Notes: generated from the letters alone by a model not told the origin. A DNA stretch of 18,158 nucleotides from an uncultured Veillonella sp. (GCF_934230905.1 NZ_CAKQFJ010000034.1:1-18158), one strand, 5' to 3'. Shown: positions 7,998 to 14,464, counted from the stretch's first letter. Program-made: numbers and translations.

Positions 7998-8581
7998 TGT
8001 CAGAACAAGAAGTAAAACAATTACTCATCGATACTCAAGCAATTTTAGAAGGTCATTTCTTATTGACTTCCGGTCTACATAGCCCTATGTACGTTGAAAA
8101 ATTCAACGTATTACAACATCCCAAATACACTGAAACATTATGTAAAGAATTGGCTGAACGCTTCCGCGATCAAAATGTAGAGCTCGTTATTGGACCTATG
8201 ACTGGTGGCATCTTATTAGCTCACGAAGTTGGTAAAGAACTGGGCACACGCGCCATCTTTACAGAACGTGAAAAAGGTGTCATGACATTGCGTCGTGGTT
8301 TTAAAATCGAACCAGGTACACGTGTACTTATCGTAGAAGATATCGTAACTACAGGTGGTTCCGTACAGGAAGTTGTTAACGTAGTTAACCAATCTGGCGG
8401 CGAAATCGTAGGTGTAGGCCTTCTCGTTAATCGCTCTGGTGGTAAAGCTGAATTTGGTGTACCAAAAGAAAAAGTACAAGCGTTACTTAACCTTGAAGTA
8501 CCAACATACAAGCCAGAAGAATGCCCTCTCTGTAAAGAAGGCATAGCCATGACAGAACGCGGTTCTAAACATATTAAATAA
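7994..8581 (+). CDS. pyrE: Orotate phosphoribosyltransferase
   Basis: It joins orotate with PRPP to give OMP, the substrate of PyrF. The PRPP-binding motif VLIVEDIVTTGGS is clear, and the N-terminal GHFLLTSGLHSPMYVEK is typical of the longer type (195 residues), which also has a C-terminal CPLC. ATGATG offers two starts. The first (7994) overlaps the pyrF stop and lies 11 nt from GGAG in the pyrF coding end, so it is preferred. Only these two pyr genes are present; the earlier steps (carAB, pyrBCD) are not in the window. A strong terminator follows directly. Confidence 0.96.
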   Translation: MMSEQEVKQLLIDTQAILEGHFLLTSGLHSPMYVEKFNVLQHPKYTETLCKELAERFRDQNVELVIGPMTGGILLAHEVGKELGTRAIFTEREKGVMTLRRGFKIEPGTRVLIVEDIVTTGGSVQEVVNVVNQSGGEIVGVGLLVNRSGGKAEFGVPKEKVQALLNLEVPTYKPEECPLCKEGIAMTERGSKHIK

Positions 8582-8597
8582 AATTATAAACAAATAC

Positions 8598-8629
8598 AAA
8601 AAGAGCTCCTTCACTGAGGAGCTCTTTTT
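8598..8629. terminator. Bidirectional intrinsic terminator after pyrE
   Basis: Arms AAAAAGAGCTCCT (8598-8610) and AGGAGCTCTTTTT (8617-8629) pair perfectly over 13 bp around a 6-nt loop. There are runs of T at the end on both strands. It ends pyrFE and can also end transcripts coming from the minus-strand gene at 8774. Confidence 0.93.
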
Positions 8630-8657
8630 GCTTGTGTGTAGTTATTGTGTGTAAGAG

Positions 8658-8769
8658 AGAGATTCTGATACGAATGTATCACGTAGAGTGTATGGCTCTA
8701 CGGTGGCCATGAATGCACTTTCATGACCACGTTCTCTATTATTTTATGAGAGAAAAGGACTCATAAAAT
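8658..8769. other. Structured intergenic element (multi-hairpin)
   Basis: Four hairpins follow one another. AGAGA (8658-8662) and TCTCT (8733-8737) can close a junction. Inside are TGATAC/GTATCA (8666-8681, GAAT loop), CGTAGAG/CTCTACG (8682-8702, 7-nt loop), and an 11-position stem with one C-A mismatch (8703-8730, loop TGCACT). A separate 10-bp stem ATTTTATGAG/CTCATAAAAT lies at 8741-8769 just after the stop of the minus-strand gene. It is not a tRNA, since it lacks the T-loop consensus. It may be a 3' untranslated element, a small RNA or a copy of a repeat. The strand is unknown. Confidence 0.55.
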
Positions 8770-8773
8770 ATGG

Positions 8774-9202
8774 TTAGTTTTGTGTAGTTTGTGGTGCACC
8801 TTGACCAGTTTGTTGTTGTGGTGCATTATCATTATGTCGATCACCATGAGAAGGCTGATCTTGTGGTGGCATTTGATGATTATTACATTGTTGTCTCATT
8901 TGATGATTTTGACCTTCTGGTCTCATAGATTGATCGTTATCTTTTCGATGCATATTATCAACTTGATGATTCATTGGCATATGCTCCATTCGATCTTGTT
9001 TATGCATTTGGTTATTTTGATTTTCTAGTAGCATATCACATTTTTTATCTTGGAAATTGTTTGCATCATCATGATTTCGTTCTACTAACAAGTTCATCTT
9101 GATTGGCTCATTATTATTTTGTACGTCATTAGTAGAAGCAAATGTTACACCGCCAATCCCAAATGCTGCGGTTAATACTGTAGCAATTAAAAGTTTTTTC
9201 AT
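8774..9202 (-). CDS. Small exported Met/His/Gln/Asn-rich protein
   Basis: Function unknown; 142 residues. The N-terminus MKKLLIATVLTAAFGIGG followed by VTFAS is a clear Sec signal peptide with likely cleavage after the Ala/Ser near residue 23. The mature part is very hydrophilic and probably disordered. It has about 9 His and 10 Met, two Cys, and many Gln/Asn/Asp/Pro. NHQM occurs twice, and clusters such as MEHMPMNH are seen. Such M-x-x-H spacing occurs in periplasmic copper/silver binding proteins, which suggests metal binding; this is inference. It resembles the neighbour at 9383-9694 in signal peptide, composition and a shared QMPPQ-QPS segment, so the two are probably paralogues. The ribosome site AAAGGTGA precedes the ATG. 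It is downstream of padR and the DUF1700 gene on the same strand. Confidence 0.8.
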   Translation of the reverse strand: MKKLLIATVLTAAFGIGGVTFASTNDVQNNNEPIKMNLLVERNHDDANNFQDKKCDMLLENQNNQMHKQDRMEHMPMNHQVDNMHRKDNDQSMRPEGQNHQMRQQCNNHQMPPQDQPSHGDRHNDNAPQQQTGQGAPQTTQN

Positions 9203-9328
9203 ATTTTCACCTTTACCTAATATTCAAATACGATTAAAACAACTATATCCTCAGATAGATCTAACTCTATATCTATTAATATCTTAAAATATACGGTTCA
9301 ATCTATATTAATAGTTTTATATATTTTA
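9203..9328 (-). other. AT-rich gap between the two exported-protein genes
   Basis: This 126-bp spacer is very AT-rich. A TTGAAC with a poor -10 is the only promoter-like pair I see on the minus strand, and no terminator hairpin is present. Read-through from the padR transcript into the 8774-9202 gene is therefore possible but not shown. Confidence 0.4.
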
Positions 9329-9382
9329 TTAAGCTTGTGTATCACCATTAGGTGCTTGTTCTGAAGCATTACCAGTAGGTTG
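9329..9382 (-). pseudogene. Cut-off 3' end of the 9383-9694 gene after an in-frame TAG
   Basis: Directly after the TAG stop (9385-9383) the same frame stays open for 17 codons to a TAA at 9331-9329. It reads QPTGNASEQAPNGDTQA. This has the same Gln/Asn/Pro/Thr composition as the C-terminus of the paralogue. The stop differs from CAG (Gln) by one base, so a recent C-to-T nonsense change, or a sequencing error, is the simplest explanation. Confidence 0.6.
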
Positions 9383-9694
9383 CTAACCTTGAGATGGTTG
9401 GCCTTGTGGAGGCATTTGACCATCTTGAGGCATCATTTGGTTTTGACAATTTTGGTACATATGTTGACCATTATTTGGCCCCATACCATCTTGAGGCATC
9501 ATTTGATTATTTCCATCCATCATATGTTGGTCCATATGCATATTAGAACCATCATGTCTATGTGGTTTTCTAAACTGTTGTTCATTGGTTTTCATCCATT
9601 CACCAAAATTTGGTAAATCATTTACAGCAAAGGATGTACCTACCCCTACAGCACTGATTACAGTTAGAATGGCAGCAATTATAATTCGTTTCAT
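9383..9694 (-). CDS. Small exported Met/His/Gln-rich protein, probably truncated by an amber stop
   Basis: Function unknown; 103 residues as it stands, 121 if the TAG is read as an amino acid. A Sec signal peptide (MKRIIIAAILTVISAVGVG followed by TSFAV) precedes a short mature chain. That chain contains HRHDGSNMHMDQHMM and two copies of NQMMPQDG, encoded by identical 21-bp stretches 66 bp apart, a sign of internal duplication. There is one Cys. The Met and His density suggests metal or peptide binding in the periplasm (inference). AAGGAGG lies 4 nt before the ATG and overlaps the stop of the DUF1700 gene, so the two are coupled and this gene is firmly in the padR operon. Confidence 0.8.
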   Translation of the reverse strand: MKRIIIAAILTVISAVGVGTSFAVNDLPNFGEWMKTNEQQFRKPHRHDGSNMHMDQHMMDGNNQMMPQDGMGPNNGQHMYQNCQNQMMPQDGQMPPQGQPSQG

Positions 9695-9703
9695 AAGTCC
9701 TCC

Positions 9704-10279
9704 TTAATCTACATTGCTGAAATAACGTTCGCGTACACCACGAAGTTCAATACCGATAAATATACATGTAAGGCCCCCAAAAAGGCCTACACCTGCGAGT
9801 GCAACTAAAGTTATCATAGATAACGCAGGAAATGCAGTTACATTTTCAAATGGTTGCCATGAGCTACCTAATAAATATAAAATAGCCGGCGTAATCACCA
9901 ATATAAGCACGCCTACAATATAGGCTAAGGCACTGCCAATAGCAACTAATGTCTTCGATGCCTTTTTTGCCATTCCCGGCAACTGCGGTAATAAGCGTTC
10001 TTTATACTCATCAAATCTAGCATAGATTTCTTGCATATTCACAGATTTACTTGTATTACCATCCTCATTTAACGTATCTGTAATAATTCCAGCATCTACA
10101 TAGGATGCATAAATTTCCTCTGGAGACCCCAAGGATTTAATAATTTCATCATCTGTAAGGCCTTTTTCATGGCCTACAGCAAAGTGTTCTTCATAAACCT
10201 CTATAATACTTTCAACATCAGCAACATGTGCCTTTTTGAAGATATTACGCAGTGCTTCTAAAAAACTTTTCTTATTCAT
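9704..10279 (-). CDS. DUF1700/HAAS-domain membrane protein
   Basis: 191 residues from the ATG at 10279, which has AAAGGAG 9 nt upstream. An upstream in-frame TTG at 10288 directly abuts that site and is rejected. The N-terminal HAAS-like helical domain (about 1-65) has the family pattern: SFLEALRNIFKK, VYEEHFAVGHEKGL, DDEIIKSLGSPEEI. Two or three membrane helices follow (about 111-138 and 150-178). Genes of this family commonly sit beside PadR regulators in Firmicutes and are thought to act with them in envelope stress or antimicrobial response. The biochemical role is not known. It overlaps padR by 8 bp. Confidence 0.85.
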   Translation of the reverse strand: MNKKSFLEALRNIFKKAHVADVESIIEVYEEHFAVGHEKGLTDDEIIKSLGSPEEIYASYVDAGIITDTLNEDGNTSKSVNMQEIYARFDEYKERLLPQLPGMAKKASKTLVAIGSALAYIVGVLILVITPAILYLLGSSWQPFENVTAFPALSMITLVALAGVGLFGGLTCIFIGIELRGVRERYFSNVD

Positions 10280-10595
10280 TATAGTCAACTCCTTTCAACA
10301 GGATATTTACAACGCCAGAAAACTCATTCCATTCTCGTCTCATCTCGTTATAAGCCTCTCGGCCTATATCTGTTATATGATAATATTTCCGAGAAGGCCC
10401 TGTAGAAGATTCCTTTAAATAGGTTTCAACATACTTCTCTTTTTTTAGTCTGTTAAATAATGGATATATCGTTCCTTCAGAAATTTCTATGTATTCTGAA
10501 ATGGTGCTTACGATTTCATATCCATAGCGATCCTGCTGTGTTAATAATGCTAGCACTAACATATCCATAACACCTTTTTTTAATTGAACTTGCAT
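10272..10595 (-). CDS. PadR-family transcription regulator
   Basis: This short winged-helix repressor has 107 residues, a normal length for the PadR subfamily lacking a long C-terminal domain. The fold is recognised from KKGVMDMLVLALL, DRYGYEIVSTI, SEGTIYPLFNRLKKEKYV and the wing TGPSRKYYHIT. A C-terminal helix for dimerisation follows (about 85-105). GGGAGG precedes the ATG by 4 nt. It is first in an operon with the DUF1700 gene and probably represses its own promoter, where twin palindromes are found. The inducing signal is unknown. Confidence 0.93.
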   Translation of the reverse strand: MQVQLKKGVMDMLVLALLTQQDRYGYEIVSTISEYIEISEGTIYPLFNRLKKEKYVETYLKESSTGPSRKYYHITDIGREAYNEMRREWNEFSGVVNILLKGVDYNE

Positions 10596-10672
10596 AGTTC
10601 CTCCCTTTTAGGCTGTGCTTGCCAGGCAATGTGAAAGCTCTCTTACGATCACTATCTTATACTGACAAATAC

Positions 10673-10711
10673 ATAATATCATAAGGTACCTTGAATTGCA
10701 AGGTACCTTAT
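10673..10711 (-). promoter_or_regulatory. padR operon promoter with twin palindromic operator
   Basis: On the minus strand TTGCAA (10701-10696) and TATTAT (10678-10673) are separated by 17 nt, and a TGn extension precedes the -10. The 10-bp palindrome AAGGTACCTT occurs twice, at 10683-10692 inside the spacer and at 10700-10709 overlapping the -35. The two are centred 17 bp apart within a larger inverted repeat (10681-10711). This is the arrangement expected for a dimeric repressor blocking RNA polymerase, most simply PadR itself. Confidence 0.65.
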
Positions 10712-10731
10712 AAAAAAATATTTTATAAAAC

Positions 10732-10798
10732 AAAAAATCCTTTCAACGTGCTGGAAAATACAGATAATATCTAGTGTTCCATCAGTCGAAAGGATTTT
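10732..10798 (-). terminator. Terminator of the htrA gene
   Basis: Arms AAAATCCTTTC and GAAAGGATTTT pair perfectly over 11 bp (10734-10744 with 10788-10798). On the minus strand the second arm ends in a run of six T. The 43-nt interior can form extra stems (TGGAA/TTCCA and AGATA/TATCT). It starts 29 bp after the htrA stop. The long loop is unusual for a simple terminator. Confidence 0.65.
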
Positions 10799-10826
10799 AT
10801 ATATAATTTTTCTATTTCTAAAACTA

Positions 10827-11924
10827 TTAGTTAGACGAGGATTTCCCTAATGTAACTTTAGTGCTTTTCATTTTACCATTATGAGTATAGGATACTAAAA
10901 TTGTATCACCAGGACTCTTAGCATCAATTTGCTCCTTTAATTCCATTAATGTAGTTACATCCTTACCATCAATTTGAGCAATCGTATCGCCTTCCACAAG
11001 GCCTGCTTTCGCCATAGGACCTGTTTGGTCTAACTGAACAATAAGAAGTCCATCTCCTTCATAGCTTACATTATTACGTGCAGCCGTTTGACGATCTACA
11101 GCCCATACGCCAATATACGGACGTATTACTTTACCGTTCTTAATGATAGAGTCGATAATAGGTTTTGCCGAATTAATAGGAATGGCAAACCCCATCCCTT
11201 CTACCCCTTCTTTAGAGATTTTAGAGCTATTAATGCCTATCAGTTCCCCATCAGCATCCAGCAATGCTCCACCCGAATTACCAGGATTGATAGCCGCATC
11301 GGTTTGTATTAACGGGAACCGTTGTCCTTGGTCATCAATTGTGCGAGCCAAAGCACTGATTACACCTGATGTAACAGATCCTTTAAACTCAAGTCCCAAT
11401 GGATTACCAATGGCAATTGCCGGTTCTCCTACCTGTAAGGAATCAGAATCCCCAATAGTAATCGGTTGAATATTTTTAGGAGGATTAATCTTCACAACTG
11501 CCAAATCAGATTGTTCATCTGCACCCATAACCGTACCTTTAACAGTACTACCATCTGATAATGACACAGTAACTTCATTATTGCTAGCACCTGCTACAAC
11601 ATGATTATTCGTTACTATATGACCTTCATTATCAATCAAAACACCAGAACCAACGCCTTCACCAGCGTATATAGTACGATTAAAAATATCCTTTTGAAAA
11701 ACTTGTGTTGTAATTCCCACTACAGCTGGCCCCGATTTTTTAGCAGCTTGCACCACATAGGTATTACGTGCTTCAGTTAATGGTTTCGTTTGCTTGGTTT
11801 GATTTGTTACAACACTCTGTTGCGTGCCTGCTGGTGTACCGAAAAAATAATATCCACCACCTACACCTACGCAGAGTGCAATAGCACATGCTATAATCTG
11901 CTTCTTATAATTTTTTATATTCAT
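10827..11924 (-). CDS. htrA: HtrA/DegP-type periplasmic serine protease
   Basis: This protease degrades or refolds damaged envelope proteins; 365 residues. An N-terminal hydrophobic segment (about 8-29) acts as signal or anchor. It is followed by a trypsin-like domain with the triad H108 (TNNHVV), D140 (SDLAVVKI) and S217 (GNSGGALL). One PDZ domain lies at about 268-358. One PDZ is the pattern of DegS and of Gram-positive HtrA rather than two-PDZ DegP. AGGAGA precedes the ATG by 6-7 nt. It is transcribed alone from its own promoter, with an operator-like palindrome before the start. The two-component operon directly upstream may control it, as CssRS controls htrA in Bacillus (inference by analogy). 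Confidence 0.95.
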   Translation of the reverse strand: MNIKNYKKQIIACAIALCVGVGGGYYFFGTPAGTQQSVVTNQTKQTKPLTEARNTYVVQAAKKSGPAVVGITTQVFQKDIFNRTIYAGEGVGSGVLIDNEGHIVTNNHVVAGASNNEVTVSLSDGSTVKGTVMGADEQSDLAVVKINPPKNIQPITIGDSDSLQVGEPAIAIGNPLGLEFKGSVTSGVISALARTIDDQGQRFPLIQTDAAINPGNSGGALLDADGELIGINSSKISKEGVEGMGFAIPINSAKPIIDSIIKNGKVIRPYIGVWAVDRQTAARNNVSYEGDGLLIVQLDQTGPMAKAGLVEGDTIAQIDGKDVTTLMELKEQIDAKSPGDTILVSYTHNGKMKSTKVTLGKSSSN

Positions 11925-11942
11925 ATACTGTCTCCTATTTTA

Positions 11943-11956
11943 AATTGTATACAATT
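11943..11956. promoter_or_regulatory. 14-bp palindrome in the htrA leader, likely operator
   Basis: AATTGTATACAATT is a perfect palindrome lying just after the predicted htrA transcription start and before its ribosome site. Binding here would block the promoter. The TGTATACA core resembles sites of GntR-family regulators, but no such gene is in the window. Confidence 0.45.
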
Positions 11957-11967
11957 AATGTAAAATC

Positions 11968-11996
11968 ATTATATGTCCTAATTCATATATTTGCAA
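11968..11996 (-). promoter_or_regulatory. htrA promoter
   Basis: On the minus strand TTGCAA (11996-11991), a 17-nt spacer and a perfect TATAAT (11973-11968) form a good sigma-70 type promoter, with start near 11961 and a leader of about 36 nt. A further TTGACA at 12014-12009 and a second TATAAT at 12026-12021 lie upstream without good partners. Confidence 0.65.
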
Positions 11997-12044
11997 CATA
12001 ACAATTCTTGTCAAGCTTAAATTATATGTAAAAACAGTTATAAA

Positions 12045-12088
12045 CAAAAGAGGTATTCATTAGAATTATCTAATGAATACCTCTTTTG
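12045..12088. terminator. Strong bidirectional terminator between regulator and htrA
   Basis: A 19-bp perfect stem, arms 12045-12063 and 12070-12088, closes on a 6-nt loop. T-rich ends lie on both strands (CCTCTTTT on each side). On the minus strand it separates the second two-component operon, or a small RNA, from htrA. Confidence 0.92.
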
Positions 12089-12222
12089 CATATAGTTTGA
12101 GAGTGTAAGGACTGTGAGAGAGAGTTATATATGAAGACGGAAAAGTTGAGAGAGAACTTATTAAGAGAGAGAAGTTAAGTGTATCTTTTCCGTATACCTT
12201 CATAATAATCCTTACAATTATA
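12089..12222 (-). ncRNA. Candidate small RNA or structured leader (minus strand)
   Basis: A perfect TATAAT (12222-12217) on the minus strand would start RNA near 12210. The RNA would then end at the 12045-12088 terminator, about 165-170 nt in all. The stretch can fold into one long nested hairpin: TGTAAGGA/TCCTTACA (12104-12111 with 12209-12216), ATGAAG/CTTCAT (12131-12136 with 12198-12203) and ACGGAAAAG/CTTTTCCGT (12137-12145 with 12185-12193). The interior is rich in GAGAGA (CTCTCT on the RNA). The -35 is poor. A 45-codon reading frame (12203-12066) with AAGGA 5 nt upstream also covers it, so a small protein is the alternative. Confidence 0.35.
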
Positions 12223-12369
12223 GTATACACAATTTGTTTAAAAAATAAAGCGTTCTATATAAAAAATATATAAAAATTCGATTATTTCTCTATAATATAC
12301 GCCCTATAAACTCATATTTCATCAACAGCGCATGCATCCATGAGCCAAAAGTGAATTCTTTTATATCTT
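12223..12369. other. AT-rich spacer after the second response regulator
   Basis: No gene, strong hairpin or clear promoter pair is seen here apart from the TATAAT at its left edge. With the terminator and structured element it fills the 445-bp gap between the regulator and htrA. Confidence 0.5.
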
Positions 12370-13059
12370 TTAAACAAACTTATAACCTACACCCCAAACA
12401 GTAATGATATGTTTACTATCAGATGGATTTTCTTCAATTTCTTCACGCAAACGATTAATATGAACAGCTACGGTTGCATAATCACCATAAGAATCTAATC
12501 CCCATACACGAGAATATAATTCTTCTTTGGAAAATACGATATCGCGGTTACGCATAAGAAATTCTAATAGTTGGAACTCTTTTTTCTTAAGATGGACTTC
12601 TTTATCATTTACCCAAACCTTCATCATTTTAGGATCAAGACGAATATCACCAGATTGAATAGCATTGGTATCAACAACATCTTTTTCAGTAAGTCGTTTA
12701 TATTGAGCTAACATAGCTTTAATCTTTGCAATCAATACAGATGGAGAGAATGGTTTTTCAATATAATCATCGGCACCTACACCTAAGCCACGAATTTTAT
12801 CAATATCATCAAGACGCGCAGTAACCATTACAATTGGTACACGTACTTTATCACGAATGGCGCGACATACTTCAAAGCCGTCCATTTCTGGCAACATAAC
12901 GTCCAAAATAATTAAATCTACTGGTGTATTCAAAGCAGCTTCAATGCCATCAGTACCATTATTCATAACAGTTACGTCATAACCGGCAACCATTAAATAA
13001 TCACGCTCAATATTAGCAATGTCAATATCGTCTTCAATTATTAGAATATGTTCACTCAT
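12370..13059 (-). CDS. OmpR/PhoB-family response regulator
   Basis: 229 residues. The receiver domain has acidic pocket E9/D10/D11, phosphoacceptor D53 (ILDVMLP), T80 and K102 (IEKPFSP). The winged helix covers about 130-229, with KKKEFQLLEFL and HIITVWGVGYKF. AAGGAG lies 7 nt before the ATG, inside the end of the kinase gene. The two reading frames overlap by 8 bp, so kinase and regulator are co-translated. It is paralogous to the regulator at 52-771. No terminator lies immediately after it; the first strong one is 280 bp downstream. Confidence 0.95.
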   Translation of the reverse strand: MSEHILIIEDDIDIANIERDYLMVAGYDVTVMNNGTDGIEAALNTPVDLIILDVMLPEMDGFEVCRAIRDKVRVPIVMVTARLDDIDKIRGLGVGADDYIEKPFSPSVLIAKIKAMLAQYKRLTEKDVVDTNAIQSGDIRLDPKMMKVWVNDKEVHLKKKEFQLLEFLMRNRDIVFSKEELYSRVWGLDSYGDYATVAVHINRLREEIEENPSDSKHIITVWGVGYKFV

Positions 13060-14395
13060 GATTTTCTCCTTTTTTCGGGAACTCTAAAATAATCCTAAGT
13101 CCATGTGGTCTAATATTTTCTATCACTACACGACCTTCGAAAATTTCCATAATACGTCTAATAATCGAAAGACCAAGTCCACTCCCCTCCTGTGGATTAG
13201 TGCGGGACGAATCAACTCGATAAAACGGACGCATAAGTCGGTCAAGCGACTCTGGCGGAACCCCAGGGCCATCATCACTGACCACACAGTACACATGACT
13301 TTCATCTTCGGTGACATCAATAACACTATGTCCTATATCTGCCATCTTATATTTTGCACTATTATTTAAAATATTTTGCAATACCCGTTGTAATAACTGC
13401 GGATTTGCCATAATAGTAGCATCCTTAACTGTAATACGTTGGCTCAATTCAAGACCTCTAGACTTATAATGTTCTATATGATCTTCCACAAAGCCTTGTA
13501 CGTATTTTCCTAATTCAATTGCTTCCGATGGTCTAGATTCCTTTTTATAATTTAATGTTGTAATAAGGAATAGTTCCTCCAACATAGAATCTAAATCATT
13601 GGCACGCTTTAAAATGATTCCCATATAACGCTTTTGTTGTTCTTCGGTTGGTGCAATACCATCGCGTACACCTTCTGCATATGCTTTAATGGCCGTTAAT
13701 GGAGTGCGAATATCATGAGAGATACCAGCAAGTAGTTCTTTTTGTTGCTCCTGCTCCATTTCGATTTGATAATTAGCAGCTTGTAATGATTCCGTCATAT
13801 TACGTACATGAATCATAATAAACTTCGTCACAAATCGGTTAATCGCAAAAAATGTAACAATAAACAAAAGTAATGCCACAATACTAATGTAGAATGAAAC
13901 TGACTCTAACAAGCTATCGCTACCATGTACAGCTCGTTTAATAGCAATATGATATAGATATGCATGACGTCCTTCATTCTTGCGCATTTCATATACAAAG
14001 GTATGATTCGACTGATATACAATCCCTTGCAATTCAGGGTTTACATCAATCAAGCCAACAATAGCTGACTCATTATAGATTTGTTGTGTACCATAGGAAT
14101 ATAAAACCTTACCTTGGTCAATAATCTCTACATACACCTCATTAGGGTCTAATAAACTATAGCTTGGTTTAACAAGAGAATCCATTAAACCATTGTCTAA
14201 ACCATAAAAGGTAATAGTTTCAGCCACACGGCTAACACTTTTAAACTGTTGTTCTTGCTCGATACGTAAATAGTATCCAGCATTCGCTAAAATGCGTAGT
14301 CCTGAAAAATATAACAAAAATAGAATAATTGCAATTAATATAGGAACTACAAATAGAACAACATTGGATATCCAAATTCTAATTTGTAAATTCAC
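13052..14395 (-). CDS. Membrane sensor histidine kinase
   Basis: 447 residues, starting at a GTG codon with GAGG 7 nt upstream. Membrane helices at about 9-31 and 164-187 enclose an external region of about 130 residues with no motif I recognise. The linker to the kinase core is short, and a HAMP domain is not obvious. The H-box has H227 (GISHDIRTP), the N-box N345 (NILNNSAKYK), G1 is DDGPGVP near 374 and G2 GSGLGLS at 404-410, so the enzyme should be active. It precedes its regulator in the operon. Position next to htrA suggests envelope stress sensing (inference). Confidence 0.95.
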   Translation of the reverse strand: MNLQIRIWISNVVLFVVPILIAIILFLLYFSGLRILANAGYYLRIEQEQQFKSVSRVAETITFYGLDNGLMDSLVKPSYSLLDPNEVYVEIIDQGKVLYSYGTQQIYNESAIVGLIDVNPELQGIVYQSNHTFVYEMRKNEGRHAYLYHIAIKRAVHGSDSLLESVSFYISIVALLLFIVTFFAINRFVTKFIMIHVRNMTESLQAANYQIEMEQEQQKELLAGISHDIRTPLTAIKAYAEGVRDGIAPTEEQQKRYMGIILKRANDLDSMLEELFLITTLNYKKESRPSEAIELGKYVQGFVEDHIEHYKSRGLELSQRITVKDATIMANPQLLQRVLQNILNNSAKYKMADIGHSVIDVTEDESHVYCVVSDDGPGVPPESLDRLMRPFYRVDSSRTNPQEGSGLGLSIIRRIMEIFEGRVVIENIRPHGLRIILEFPKKGENHE

Positions 14396-14434
14396 AGGAT
14401 TACCTCAATATCATAATTAGTAGATACTCTCTAT

Positions 14435-14464
14435 AGTGTACGCTATTTTACGCATGATTAGCAA
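14435..14464 (-). promoter_or_regulatory. Possible promoter of the second two-component operon
   Basis: TTGCTA (14464-14459) and TACACT (14440-14435) are 18 nt apart on the minus strand, about 40 bp before the kinase GTG. The pentamer TACGC is repeated directly with a 10-bp period (14439-14443 and 14449-14453) between the two boxes. That is the kind of spacing OmpR-family regulators bind, so autoregulation is possible. Confidence 0.4.

Noticed and set aside
8675..8714. Short minus-strand frame of 23 codons inside the structured element
   Set aside because: No ribosome site, and the frame is explained by the paired arms; too short to support.
8658..8737. Cloverleaf-like fold resembling a tRNA
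   Set aside because: The arms have wrong lengths, there is no T-loop consensus (TTCAA) and no acceptor end; kept only as an unassigned structured element.
8780..9616. Plus-strand reading frames opposite the exported-protein genes
   Set aside because: Their odd Leu/Ile/His/Met-rich translations are the complement of the Gln/Asn/His-rich genes, with no ribosome sites; they are shadows.
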